The notes: generated by a model from the letters alone, not told the origin. A stretch of DNA of 64,000 bases from Caldifarciminota bacterium UBA2202 (GCA_002327905.1 DCUY01000104.1:8298-72297), one strand, 5' to 3'. Positions 51,715 to 60,533 are shown, counted from the first letter of the stretch. Translations and numbers: made by a program.

Positions 51715-52714
51715 ACGCAATCTTATAATCTCCGCTGGAGGAACAGGAGGGCACATAATTCCCGCCCTTACAATCGGACTCTCTCTACAAAATGTAAATC
51801 CGATATTCATCTGCGGAAGAAGAGATATTGAAAAAACAGTATATGAAAATTTCAATGTCAAACCCATTCTTTTGAATCTCAATTCCTTCTCTTTTGTCTC
51901 ATTCATTTTTAGTCTGCCTAAAAACATAATGACTGCTGTAAAAATATTAATAGATAAAAATCCGCAATCAGTCATTATTGCAGGCAACTATACTTCAGTG
52001 CCTGTGGGAATAGCCTCTGTAATGCTTCATAAGAGACTGTTTGCAGTAGAACAGGACGCTCTTATAGGCAAGGCGAATAAAGTCTTTGCAAGAGCCGCAT
52101 GCAGAATATTCACTGCGTATGAGCCTCCGTTCAGATACATTGACAATAAAAAGGCGGTGTATGTCGGACATGTGATACGAGATGAAGTGAGAAATCCGAG
52201 AAAGAGTGAGAATGACATTACAATTGAAACTGACAGAAAAAAAATACTTATAATGGGAGGAAGTCAGGGCGCTCTAACAATGACAAAAAAGATTATTGAA
52301 ATTCTTTCAAAGAAGGGAGAGTATCATCTTATAGTGATTGCGGGAAAAAACCTCGAAAAATTTGAATGTGCGCCCAACACGACATTATTGGGATTCTACA
52401 AAAATATGGGATACCTCTATTCTATTGCGGACTTGATTATAGCCCGTTCAGGCGCATTAAGCGTTGCTGAAATAGCATCCACCAATAAGCCCGCAGTATT
52501 CATTCCACTGTCAACTGCTTCAAACAATGAGCAGAGAAAAAATGTCGAAGCATTGATGAAGAATAATTCTCAATTTGAAATACTTGATGAATACAAAATA
52601 GATGAAGAGTCCCTTCTAAGAAAAATAAAGAGAGTCGAAGTTCTAAGAGGCGCAAATAAGAGCGCGGAAACGGTTTTCAAAAAACAGATATCAATCATAG
52701 AAAATTATGTTTAA
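51704..52714 (+). CDS. murG: UDP-GlcNAc:lipid I transferase MurG
   Basis: A 336-residue GT28 enzyme. AGGTGGHIIPAL near the start binds the lipid diphosphate, the VIIAGNYTSVPVGIA and LFAVEQDALIGKANK blocks follow, and IMGGSQGAL, ARSGALSVAEI plus NEQRKN form the UDP-GlcNAc site. It makes lipid II. Slightly shorter than the usual 350-360 residues. Overlaps ftsW by 11 nt and murC by 8 nt. Confidence 0.94.
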   Translation: MQNKRNLIISAGGTGGHIIPALTIGLSLQNVNPIFICGRRDIEKTVYENFNVKPILLNLNSFSFVSFIFSLPKNIMTAVKILIDKNPQSVIIAGNYTSVPVGIASVMLHKRLFAVEQDALIGKANKVFARAACRIFTAYEPPFRYIDNKKAVYVGHVIRDEVRNPRKSENDITIETDRKKILIMGGSQGALTMTKKIIEILSKKGEYHLIVIAGKNLEKFECAPNTTLLGFYKNMGYLYSIADLIIARSGALSVAEIASTNKPAVFIPLSTASNNEQRKNVEALMKNNSQFEILDEYKIDEESLLRKIKRVEVLRGANKSAETVFKKQISIIENYV

Positions 52715-54092
52715 AAATATTTATCACATTCATTTTGTCGGGATAGGCGGAATAGGAATGAGCGGCATATCGGAAGTCCTAAAATCAATGGGATACAGCA
52801 TATCCGGTTCGGACATAAGAGAGTCGCAGATAACAGACCATCTAAAGAGCATAGGCATAAAGATAGTTATAGGCCATTCACCGTCTAATGTGGGAGATGC
52901 CGATGTTGTTGTCTATTCTTCCGCAGTAAAGAGCGACAATGTGGAGCTTATTCAGGCTAAAAAGGAAAAAATTCCGGTTATACCGAGAGCTGAAATGCTC
53001 GCTGAGCTTATGAGAATGAAATTCTCCATAGGTGTTGCGGGAACACACGGCAAGACAACCACTACTTCGCTTATAGCAAAAATCTTCCACAACGCCAAAC
53101 TTGATCCGACAATAATAATCGGAGGACAGGTAAAGGTCTTTGAAGGAGCAAATGCCCGCCTCGGAGCAGGAGAATACCTGATTGCAGAAGCTGACGAAAG
53201 CGATAAATCGTTTCTAAAACTCTTCACTTCAATGGCTGTGATAACAAATATCGATGAAGACCATCTTGACAATTATAAAGATCTTGAAGAGATAAAAGAG
53301 CATTTCATAAAATTTGCAAATTCAGTTCCGTTTTACGGTTCAGTGATAATATGTATTGATGATGAAAACAACAGAAATGTACTTGACAGAATAAACTCCA
53401 AAGTCATATCATACGGATTCGGAAGAAGAGGCGATGTAAGGGCAATTGATTTAAAGATGAAGGTTCTCGGCTCCAAATACCAGCTTGTTTCAAGAAACAT
53501 GCCTTTGGGGGAAATAACCCTGAATATTCCGGGAAAGCATAATGTGCTCAATTCACTCGCCGCAGCTGCTGTTGCTATTGAGATGGAGATTCCATTCAAG
53601 ACCATAAAAGAGGCATTGTCGCAATTCAGCGGAGTGAAAAGAAGATTCGAAATAATTTTTCAAGACGAAAGGAAAAACATCTTTGTCGTGGATGACTATG
53701 CTCACCATCCTGCGGAGATATTTACTGTAATCAATTCTGCAAGAAACATGGGAGACTATAAAGTTGTGACTGTCTTTCAGCCGCATTTATATTCACGCAC
53801 TCTATCTCTTAAAGACAGATTCTCCGAAGTTTTGTCCAAATCGGATATTTCCGTTGTAACAGATATATACCCTGCAAGAGAGACGCCCGTTGAAGGAGTC
53901 ACAGGAGAGATTTTATACAATGAAATAAAAAAGACTCTCAAAGATAATGCGCATTATGTTCCTGATAAGAATGACCTGCCCGGATTTCTCAAAAAATTCG
54001 CTGATGACAATACAATCTTCCTTTTTATCGGAGCGGGAGACATAAACAAATATTCACTGAGTTTTGCAGAGGCTATGAATGAAAAAATATGA
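52707..54092 (+). CDS. murC: UDP-MurNAc:L-alanine ligase MurC
   Basis: A 461-residue Mur ligase: HFVGIGGIGMSGI, GSDIRESQIT, VYSSAVKSDN, ATP loop GTHGKTTTTS, AEADESDKSFL, NIDEDHLDNY, VVDDYAHHPAEI and FQPHLYSRT. It starts the stem peptide with L-alanine. Overlaps murB by 14 nt. Confidence 0.96.
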   Translation: MFKNIYHIHFVGIGGIGMSGISEVLKSMGYSISGSDIRESQITDHLKSIGIKIVIGHSPSNVGDADVVVYSSAVKSDNVELIQAKKEKIPVIPRAEMLAELMRMKFSIGVAGTHGKTTTTSLIAKIFHNAKLDPTIIIGGQVKVFEGANARLGAGEYLIAEADESDKSFLKLFTSMAVITNIDEDHLDNYKDLEEIKEHFIKFANSVPFYGSVIICIDDENNRNVLDRINSKVISYGFGRRGDVRAIDLKMKVLGSKYQLVSRNMPLGEITLNIPGKHNVLNSLAAAAVAIEMEIPFKTIKEALSQFSGVKRRFEIIFQDERKNIFVVDDYAHHPAEIFTVINSARNMGDYKVVTVFQPHLYSRTLSLKDRFSEVLSKSDISVVTDIYPARETPVEGVTGEILYNEIKKTLKDNAHYVPDKNDLPGFLKKFADDNTIFLFIGAGDINKYSLSFAEAMNEKI

Positions 54093-54909
54093 AATGTATG
54101 ACCTGAAAAAGGCATCGTATATAAAAATAGGATGCAAGGCAAAAAACTTTATTGAAGTTTACAATGAAGATGACCTTAAAGAGGCAGTAAGCATGAATAA
54201 TCCGAAAATCCTCGGAGGAATGTCAAATGTTCTCTTCGCAGGAGATTCTTATGAAAATACATTCATTTCACTGCAGGGCGAATTTAAGGAGATTGAGAGA
54301 ATCAGCGACACTGATGTCAGGGCGGGAGCAGGAGTAATGCTCTCCTCTCTTCTCTCGTTTCTCGCGGAAAACGGACTCTCCGGACTTGAGGAATTGAGCG
54401 GCATTCCGGGCTCTTTAGGCGGAATGCTTTTTATGAATGCCGGCGCAAACGGAGTCTCAATTTCAGACCTGCTTGTAAGCTTTGACACTCTTGAGAATAA
54501 GAATTTGAAAAAGGATGAATGCGTTTTTTCATACAGGCATTCTTCAATAAAGGAGCCTGTTGAATTCGTCACTCTCCGCCTTAAAAAAGATTCCAAGGAG
54601 AATATAAAGAATAAAATGTCCGATATTATAAATAAAAGAAAGATGACTCAGCCTTATGACACTCTCTCTTTGGGATGCGTCTTTAAGAATCCTGCTTTTG
54701 AAATTCCGGCTTGGAAGCTGATAGATTCTGTGGGAATGCGTTCAAAATGCGTAAATGATGTCTGTGTCTCTGAAAAACATTCCAATTTTATAATAAACAA
54801 AGGAGACGGGAAAGCGTCGGATTTTCTCTCCCTGTCAGAAGAGATTGTGAAACTCGTGTGGGAGAATTATAATGTGAAACTGGAGTATGAAATTGAGATA
54901 CTATTCTAA
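54079..54909 (+). CDS. murB: UDP-N-acetylenolpyruvoylglucosamine reductase MurB
   Basis: A 276-residue FAD enzyme of the shorter MurB type: GAGVMLSSLLSFLAENG, LSGIPGSLGGMLFMNAGANG, FSYRHSS and a late WENYNVKLEYEIEIL. It reduces UDP-GlcNAc-enolpyruvate to UDP-MurNAc. In the block usually written SAGS(x)FKNP the sequence is SLGCVFKNP, so cysteine stands where the proton-donating serine is expected. Overlaps murC and ftsQ genes. Confidence 0.93.
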   Translation: MKKYEMYDLKKASYIKIGCKAKNFIEVYNEDDLKEAVSMNNPKILGGMSNVLFAGDSYENTFISLQGEFKEIERISDTDVRAGAGVMLSSLLSFLAENGLSGLEELSGIPGSLGGMLFMNAGANGVSISDLLVSFDTLENKNLKKDECVFSYRHSSIKEPVEFVTLRLKKDSKENIKNKMSDIINKRKMTQPYDTLSLGCVFKNPAFEIPAWKLIDSVGMRSKCVNDVCVSEKHSNFIINKGDGKASDFLSLSEEIVKLVWENYNVKLEYEIEILF

Positions 54910-55624
54910 CAAAGGCGACCGTTTGTACAGACATTACACTCTTCAGAAGAAGAAAAAAAAGAATTTCATGAACAAGCTTCCTCAGGCAACCCTCAGAATA
55001 ATGCTTTTGATTTTAATAGTGTCTTTGTCCGCATTTGCCGTTAATTATTTTTTGAAGACGGGCAGTATGTTCGCAGTCAAAACAATCAAAATCGTAGTAG
55101 CTAATGAGAAATCCTCTGTTGAACAAAACTCTCTTGATGCATTTAAGGGAGTCAATCTTAATACTCTCAAAAAAAGCGACATAGCGGAGTTCTATAACAA
55201 TAAAAACAGCGAATATGGAGTGAGAAGCATACAGAAGATTCTGCCTTCCGCATTGAAAGTGGTCTTATACAGAAGATTTCCCATTTTCCTCGTCAATAAT
55301 GAATGGGTGGTCAATAATGACCTGTCGATATTTCCTTACACTGAAAAATGCGTCAATTATATACCTCTCACTGTAAATGAAAGCGAATTGAAATCCATAT
55401 TCGACATACCGGGGCTTCCGACAATTCACAAGCAGATAATAAAAGAGAGGGATTTAATCAGATCAATGGCATTCGAAGGTTCGAATATATATTTGAGGAT
55501 GAAGAACGGAAAGCTGATAGTGATATCTGCCGGACAGTCTCTCCCCTCTCTCAAGGATGCTTCGGCATCTGATTTCAAAGTTTTGGATTTCAGATTTAAT
55601 AATGCAATATATGTAAAAAAATAA
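54887..55624 (+). CDS. ftsQ: FtsQ/DivIB-like division protein
   Basis: A 245-residue bitopic protein: a lysine-rich cytoplasmic tail (QKKKKKNF), a membrane span at about 36-54 (LRIMLLILIVSLSAFAV), a POTRA-like region (MFAVKTIKIVVAN onwards) and a beta domain (PSALKVVLYRRFPIFLVNN, WVVNNDLSIFPY). It recruits FtsB/FtsL and FtsI/FtsW. Sequence conservation is weak, so the call uses topology and its place between murB and ftsA. Confidence 0.85.
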   Translation: MKLRYYSNKGDRLYRHYTLQKKKKKNFMNKLPQATLRIMLLILIVSLSAFAVNYFLKTGSMFAVKTIKIVVANEKSSVEQNSLDAFKGVNLNTLKKSDIAEFYNNKNSEYGVRSIQKILPSALKVVLYRRFPIFLVNNEWVVNNDLSIFPYTEKCVNYIPLTVNESELKSIFDIPGLPTIHKQIIKERDLIRSMAFEGSNIYLRMKNGKLIVISAGQSLPSLKDASASDFKVLDFRFNNAIYVKK

Positions 55625-55638
55625 AAAAGTGAGGTTTT

Positions 55639-56865
55639 ATGGACATTACGGTTCTGGACATAGGAACATCGAGCGTTAAGACTCTGATGGCTTCCTTGGA
55701 TGAAAATGGAAGCATAAATGTCAATGGCTTCGCAAACACGAAAAACAGCGGAATGGCGAAGAGCAGGATTGTCGATATAGACCTGACAATAATAGCAATC
55801 AAAGAATCCATACAATCCGCGGAAATAATGGCAGGCAGAAAGGCGGACAATCTCTTTGTTTCAATCGGCGGAAGCGACACCATAGGCATTTCAAGCAAAG
55901 GCATAATCGCCACAAAGCATTCGGGGGGAGCCATCACTCCTGAGGATGTTGTGCGCGTCATAGCACAGGCTAAGGTTGTTCTCACAATCGACAGCAATAT
56001 ACTGCATGTCATACCGAAAGAATACACTGTTGATGATCAGACCAACATCAAGAATCCTGTGGGGCTTTTGGGCTCAAAACTCTCTGCAGAGACAATGGTG
56101 ATTGCAGTGCAGAATATTCTGATTCAGAATATAAACAATGCGGTGGAGAGAAGCGGTTTCAAGGTGAATGAACTTATTTCACAGCATGTGGCGGCATTTC
56201 ATTCCACTCTTGACAGAGAAGAGATGGACCTCGGAGTAGCTCTCATAGATATAGGCGGAGGCTCCACAAAGATTTCAATTTTCAATGAGGATGCCATAAG
56301 ATACATTGACACGATTGATGTTGCCGGAGACCATATTACAAAGGATATTTCCATAGGACTCCGCCTTACAAAGAATGATTCGGAATCAATAAAGCTGAAG
56401 CATGGAGCATGCCTTAAAGACCTTGTTTCAAACGAGGAGACATTCTCCGCTCCCGGGCTTAATGAGAGAGAGAGCAGAACAATATCCACATCAGACCTCT
56501 TTGAAATAATCGCTCCGAGAGTCGATGAGATAATCGAACTCGTGTCAAAATCAATAGAGAAGAGCAACATGTTTGACAAGCTCAATGCAGGCATTGTTCT
56601 GACAGGTGGAACTGCGAATCTGAGAGGAATAAAGGAGAGATTTGAAAGAAAGACAAATCTTCCTGTCAAGATAGGAACCCCTCAGCGCTTATCCGGAATT
56701 ACGGACAATCTCAACAACCCTTCATTTGCAGTGAGTGTGGGAATGCTTCTCTATGCTACTGAAATGTTCAGACAGACAGGCGGTTCTTTATCTAAGAAGA
56801 ATCTCTCATTTGACGGTTCAATCAACAGATTCATGAACTTTTTCAAAGATATGTTTAAATTATAA
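55639..56865 (+). CDS. ftsA: Cell-division actin homologue FtsA
   Basis: A 408-residue actin-fold ATPase: LDIGTSSVKTLMA (phosphate 1), LIDIGGGSTKISIF (phosphate 2), VLTGGTANLRGI (adenosine) and the FtsA-specific 1C domain between. The C-terminus (INRFMNFFKDMFKL) is an amphipathic membrane-targeting helix that tethers FtsZ. 21 nt upstream of ftsZ. Confidence 0.95.
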   Translation: MDITVLDIGTSSVKTLMASLDENGSINVNGFANTKNSGMAKSRIVDIDLTIIAIKESIQSAEIMAGRKADNLFVSIGGSDTIGISSKGIIATKHSGGAITPEDVVRVIAQAKVVLTIDSNILHVIPKEYTVDDQTNIKNPVGLLGSKLSAETMVIAVQNILIQNINNAVERSGFKVNELISQHVAAFHSTLDREEMDLGVALIDIGGGSTKISIFNEDAIRYIDTIDVAGDHITKDISIGLRLTKNDSESIKLKHGACLKDLVSNEETFSAPGLNERESRTISTSDLFEIIAPRVDEIIELVSKSIEKSNMFDKLNAGIVLTGGTANLRGIKERFERKTNLPVKIGTPQRLSGITDNLNNPSFAVSVGMLLYATEMFRQTGGSLSKKNLSFDGSINRFMNFFKDMFKL

Positions 56866-56886
56866 AATATAACAAGGGGGAGAAAA

Positions 56887-58005
56887 ATGTTTAGTCCAAT
56901 TCAAGAATCAGTCCAGCCGGCGAAGATAAAAGTCGTCGGAGTGGGAGGAGCCGGAGGAAATGCAATCAACAGGATGATTTCCTACGGATTCACGGGTGTC
57001 GACTTCATAAGCATCAATACTGACCAGCAGATATTGAGCGTGTCAAAGGCGCCTGTGAAAATTCAGATAGGCAAGAATATTTCGCGCGGACTCGGAGGAG
57101 GCGGAAACCCTGAGGTGGGCAAAAAATCCGCAGAGGAGTCAAAGGACGAAATCAGAGAGGCTATTGATGGAGCAGACATGCTTTTCATCACAGCTGGAAT
57201 GGGCGGAGCAACCGGAACAGGAGCATCGCCAATAATAGCTGAAATAGCAAAGGAGCTCGGGATACTCACTATCGCAATAGTGACAAAGCCATTTGCATTT
57301 GAAGGAAAGAAGAGGATAAACAGCGCTCTCAACGGAATATCCTCTCTTAAAGAGACTGTTGACACTATGCTTGTGATTCCGAATGAGAAGCTGAAAAATA
57401 TCTCCGACAGGTCAACACCTCTCAACTCTCTTTTTGAAGCGGCTGACACTGTTTTGTATCAGGCGGCAAAGGGCATTTCGGACATTATCATAAGGCCCGG
57501 ATTTGTGAACAGGGATTTCGCTGATGTCAAAGCGGTTATGACTTACAGAGGAGATGCGGTTATCGGAGTGGGAACGGCAAAAGGAGACGACAGAGGCGCA
57601 AGCGCCGCTCAGATAGCGCTTGATTGCCCGATACTCGAAGACTCTTCAATTGAAGGCGCATCTGCAATGCTCGTGACTCTCACCGGACCTTCAAATATGT
57701 CATACGGAGATATTGAGGATGCAATGGAGATAATAAGAAAGAGAGCAGGAGAGAATACTGACATAAACTGGGGCGCAGTATTTGATGATACTCTTGAAAA
57801 TGAAATAAGAATTACAATAGTAGCCACAGGAATATCGAGGAATGTGCAGACAGAGAAGCCCAAAGCCGAAGCGCTGGAGCTCTTCAGCACTTCCAAAATA
57901 GAGGATAAAGCGTCTGATAATTCGACTGCAATGAATGTGAGACGGACAGTTACAAAGGATGATGACATAGAAAAGCCTGCTTTTTTACGCAGAGCAAGCG
58001 ACTGA
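56887..58005 (+). CDS. ftsZ: Cell-division tubulin homologue FtsZ
   Basis: A 372-residue FtsZ: KVVGVGGAGGNAINRM, NTDQQ, the GTP loop ITAGMGGATGTGASP (tubulin signature GGATGTG in place of the commoner GGGTGTG), RPGFVNRDFADV as T7 synergy-loop region, and a C-terminal peptide IEKPAFLRRASD that binds FtsA. GGGGGAG lies just before the ATG. Last gene of the cluster and followed by a terminator. Confidence 0.97.
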   Translation: MFSPIQESVQPAKIKVVGVGGAGGNAINRMISYGFTGVDFISINTDQQILSVSKAPVKIQIGKNISRGLGGGGNPEVGKKSAEESKDEIREAIDGADMLFITAGMGGATGTGASPIIAEIAKELGILTIAIVTKPFAFEGKKRINSALNGISSLKETVDTMLVIPNEKLKNISDRSTPLNSLFEAADTVLYQAAKGISDIIIRPGFVNRDFADVKAVMTYRGDAVIGVGTAKGDDRGASAAQIALDCPILEDSSIEGASAMLVTLTGPSNMSYGDIEDAMEIIRKRAGENTDINWGAVFDDTLENEIRITIVATGISRNVQTEKPKAEALELFSTSKIEDKASDNSTAMNVRRTVTKDDDIEKPAFLRRASD

Positions 58006-58023
58006 TTTTTTTCATACTCCCCC

Positions 58024-58064
58024 AAGAGGGAGGGATCTATATGACCCTCCCTCTTACCCTTTTT
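58024..58064 (+). terminator. Rho-independent terminator after ftsZ
   Basis: AAGAGGGAGGG (58024-58034) pairs perfectly with CCCTCCCTCTT (58045-58055) across a 10-nt loop and is followed by ACCC and five T (58060-58064). It closes the dcw operon. Confidence 0.92.
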
Positions 58065-58355
58065 AAACATTGATGTTTTATTCTTCCTTGTGATTATCGT
58101 ATGATATGGTGTAATGCAAAGCACTCTGGCTCTCAGTGGCGTCTTCGCCGAAGCAATCTCCTTACTTCTATTCACTCTTTTGTTTTTTTGTGTCTCCCCG
58201 CCTCTGAACTCTCAACCATTAACTATAAACTATTAACTCTTTGATTTTGTTTTGCCCACGGCACATGGCTCACGGTATCTTTGTCACTTTTTTCCACCCC
58301 CGCCGCTATATATACTCCGAACTCCGAATGGATTTTTTTGCATTTTACCATTTCT
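58065..58355. repeat. Gene-free stretch with degenerate short repeats
   Basis: About 290 nt between the ftsZ terminator and the convergent hipT-like gene with no supported gene. It holds an AT-rich near-repeat of ACTATTAACT/ACTATAAACT (58218-58239), the block CCCACGGCACATGGCTCACGG (58254-58274) that resembles a segment in the coding region at 15453-15505, and a doubled ACTCCGA (58315-58328). Such filler is typical of dispersed intergenic repeats. Confidence 0.5.
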
Positions 58356-59273
58356 TCACTTTTTCAGTCTTTTATAGCCGTCTTCAAGAATAATCATGAA
58401 GTTTTCCTTCTTATCATTTATGAACGGATAATCCTCAACGAAATTCATTATCTTATCCCTGCTGTCAAGCACTTCCTTTATAATGTTCAAACAAATTGAT
58501 TCGTCCATTTTCATGGCATTTGCCAATCTTAAAAAATCATCGGCTTTCAGTTTGTTTTTTTTACCGTTTACGGTCAAAGCGCTGTCCTCTTCATTTTTAA
58601 TGACAAGTTTTGAAGAAACGATATCATAGCACGGAGAAAGAACTTTCTCATTGTCATCATCATATAAGAATCCGTAATTCTTAAGATGTCCATCCCCGTT
58701 TCCCACTATAAAATTCATAACAACAATCTTAAAAAAGTTTTGAATTTCTAAGCCCGGAAACTTTGCGTATGCTCTTATCGCTTCTCCGACCCTTTCCGCG
58801 CTTCCTGTATATTTGTCATCCGCCTGAATCACGGACTGCATATCTTCAAAATGAATCTTTTTATTTCCTTTTCTGTCAAATCGCCTCACAATATATGCGC
58901 TTGAACCGTCACGAAGAGTTACGATTCCGTGAAGAGCGGTCTTAACTCCGGCTATTTCAAATATTGTCATGCACATATTTTCATTTTGAGGCATTTCGGG
59001 GAATCTGTCCGTCTGCGGTTTAAGAATGAATTGACCTCCCGCATAAACAACTTCAACCTCTCCATTTTTTCTGTTTATTTTTGTCGAGAGTTTCGGCTGA
59101 ACACCCGATATTGAAAGTTTTCCGACACACTCTTGCGCCTTCTCGGAAATTTCATTGAGAGAAAATCTTACGGAAGGAATTTTTGAAACTGAAAAGACCC
59201 GTCTCACGCATTTTTCATGCATGAGATCCTCACCCTTCAAAGGAAGGCCGCATGATATGCAGTATCTGTTCAC
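58356..59273 (-). CDS. hipT: HipT/HipA-type Ser/Thr kinase toxin with N-terminal zinc ribbon
   Basis: A 305-residue HipA-like kinase lacking the N-terminal HipA subdomain, which is encoded by the separate upstream gene, as in HipBST systems. An N-terminal zinc-ribbon-like C5-x2-C8...H19-x2-C22 is extra. LSISGVQPKLS (53-63) is the Gly-rich loop; its S54-I55-S56 corresponds to the SIS motif that HipT of E. coli O127 autophosphorylates. Kinase motifs continue with YIVRRFDR, NFIVGNGDGHLKNYGF (catalytic Asp/Asn) and SPCYDIVSS (metal Asp). HipT is known to phosphorylate TrpS; the target here is unknown. Overlaps hipS by 4 nt. Confidence 0.85.
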   Translation of the reverse strand: MNRYCISCGLPLKGEDLMHEKCVRRVFSVSKIPSVRFSLNEISEKAQECVGKLSISGVQPKLSTKINRKNGEVEVVYAGGQFILKPQTDRFPEMPQNENMCMTIFEIAGVKTALHGIVTLRDGSSAYIVRRFDRKGNKKIHFEDMQSVIQADDKYTGSAERVGEAIRAYAKFPGLEIQNFFKIVVMNFIVGNGDGHLKNYGFLYDDDNEKVLSPCYDIVSSKLVIKNEEDSALTVNGKKNKLKADDFLRLANAMKMDESICLNIIKEVLDSRDKIMNFVEDYPFINDKKENFMIILEDGYKRLKK

Positions 59274-59590
59274 TCCATCTCCTTAATCGAAACTGCGCCT
59301 ATCGCATCTTCGCAGGTCTTTATCAAAAAACCGAAATCATCGTCTTTGTCGAGTTTCAATTTCAATCCTGTGATGTCTCTGTACCAGCCCTCAGGAAGAA
59401 TGGATTTAAAAAAAACAAAGAGCTTCTTTGACTCGTATGTTTTTTCCGTCAATGGGAAATTAACCGATATCGGAATTCCCGATTTAAGATATTCATCAAA
59501 ATAAACAAATCTGTAGCCGTCTTCAATCTCCTCTATTATTCCCGCATCCATCTCTTTGAAAAAAACAATACCCTTCCTATTCTTTTTCAT
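59270..59590 (-). CDS. hipS: HipS-like antitoxin (HipA N-terminal subdomain)
   Basis: A 106-residue protein corresponding to the N-subdomain of HipA (Couple_hipA): FVYFDEYLKSGIPISVNFPL, FFKSILPEGWYRDI, DDFGFLIKTCEDAIGAVSI. In HipBST modules this small protein, not HipB, neutralises the kinase. The gene overlaps hipB by 14 nt and hipT by 4 nt, giving an exact hipB-hipS-hipT order. Confidence 0.85.
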   Translation of the reverse strand: MKKNRKGIVFFKEMDAGIIEEIEDGYRFVYFDEYLKSGIPISVNFPLTEKTYESKKLFVFFKSILPEGWYRDITGLKLKLDKDDDFGFLIKTCEDAIGAVSIKEME

Positions 59591-59777
59591 CTTTTACTGC
59601 CTCAAGATGGTAGCCGAAAAGAGAGAGCACTCTGTTTACTTTGTCCATACGCATAGTTTTTTTGCCCTGTTCAACTTCCCTAACAAACCTCAGTCCGACA
59701 CCGGACTTCTTGGCAAGCTCTGTCTGAGTCAAGTTTGCCTGCTTTCTTAAAGTTTTGAATCTGTTTTTTATTTCCAT
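59577..59777 (-). CDS. hipB: HipB-like HTH repressor
   Basis: A 66-residue XRE-family HTH protein: FKTLRKQANLTQTELAKKSGV, LRFVREVEQGKKTMRMDKV, LSLFGYHLEAV. It would bind the four palindromic operators just upstream and repress the hipBST operon. The -10 box ends 6 nt before the ATG, so the mRNA is probably leaderless and the ribosome site is absent. Confidence 0.88.
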   Translation of the reverse strand: MEIKNRFKTLRKQANLTQTELAKKSGVGLRFVREVEQGKKTMRMDKVNRVLSLFGYHLEAVKDEKE

Positions 59778-59783
59778 AGTGAT

Positions 59784-59812
59784 ATTTTATACCCTAAACA
59801 GCATAATGTCAA
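59784..59812 (-). promoter_or_regulatory. hipBST promoter
   Basis: TTGACA (59812-59807), 17-bp spacer, TAAAAT (59789-59784), then 6 nt and the ATG at 59777. Operator O1 fills the spacer between the two boxes, so bound HipB would directly block RNA polymerase. Confidence 0.75.
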
Positions 59813-59935
59813 GCTCTTTCTTTTAAAGAATCAAATTATTATACCATTAAGGGTATTATTCAGAAGTCATTATACCTTTTTAGGTATTATTTATAGCTCT
59901 TGAAATTCCATTTATACCCTTTTGAGCATAATAAT
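59788..59935. promoter_or_regulatory. Four phased HipB operators, TATACC-N6-GGTATA type
   Basis: O1 TATACC-N6-AGCATA at 59788, O2 TATACC-N6-GGTATT at 59840, O3 TATACC-N6-GGTATT at 59871, O4 TATACC-N6-AGCATA at 59913. Distances of 52, 31 and 42 bp are close to 5, 3 and 4 helical turns, so all four face the same side of the DNA. E. coli HipB is known to bind four TATCC-N8-GGATA operators; the total length (18 bp) and number are the same here. Confidence 0.82.
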
Positions 59936-60194
59936 AGCAAGTTTAATGCGAATAGGATGGTGCATGTTTGAATGAATGTCAATAGTGAATAAAACTTCCC
60001 GCAGAAGTCAAGACAAAAAAATATCTGTTACTTTTTTCTCGAAGAATACAAAATGTCAAGCATCCGTCATATCTGTATTAAGGTCACAAAATGTGACCTT
60101 AAAGCTTTATTCTGAAATCAATAGGATAAATTGAAAACCTATTCCTGATAAAGAATCCAAAAATACAAGCTACGGTTCCATTTGTTTAAATATA
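59936..60194. other. Gene-free stretch with a 10-bp-arm palindrome
   Basis: No supported gene. The one clear element is TTAAGGTCAC (60078-60087), 5-nt loop AAAAT, GTGACCTTAA (60093-60102), a perfect inverted repeat. No T-tract follows on either strand, so it looks more like a protein-binding site or mobile-element remnant than a terminator. Confidence 0.6.
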
Positions 60195-60533
60195 TTACTT
60201 TTTCATCATTTTGATTATATTCATAGGAGGCAATATAATCGGTTGTAAACCTGTTCTACTGCTAATATTGCTGACAAATTCTCTAATATATGGGAATATA
60301 ATAGCAGGTGCATTGTTTTTACTAAAATCCTCCAAATCCAAATTGGGATTTGCCGAATCGGTGCTGAATAAACCAATCATTGTAACCATTAGTTTAATCG
60401 GAGATTTTTCATCATCCCTTCCAAACTCAACCTGAATTTCTGTCTGAAGTTTATCTTTTTTCTCATTTAAATTATTTTTTACATTGAAATCAAATTCCTT
60501 TTAAATTCTACTTAAAAATGATTTCAACTCCAT
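60195..60533 (-). pseudogene. SecB-like chaperone gene with early nonsense codon
   Basis: A minus-strand frame from ATG 60533 encodes MELKSFLSRI, then TAA (60503-60501), and goes on without further stop as KEFDFNVKNNLNEKKD, IQVEFGRDDEKS, LMVTMIGLFSTDS, NNAPAIIFPYIREFVSNIS and TGLQPIILPPMNI. The last two blocks match the SecB family (A(L/I)LFPYxRE(V/F)IS, GxxPxxLxPxN). SecB-like proteins occur as export chaperones and as chaperone partners of toxin-antitoxin pairs. One base change in TAA would restore 112 residues, still shorter than SecB (about 150), so the N-terminus is degraded or the true start is further up in another frame. Downstream ATG at 60389 could give a 64-residue fragment. Confidence 0.6.
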
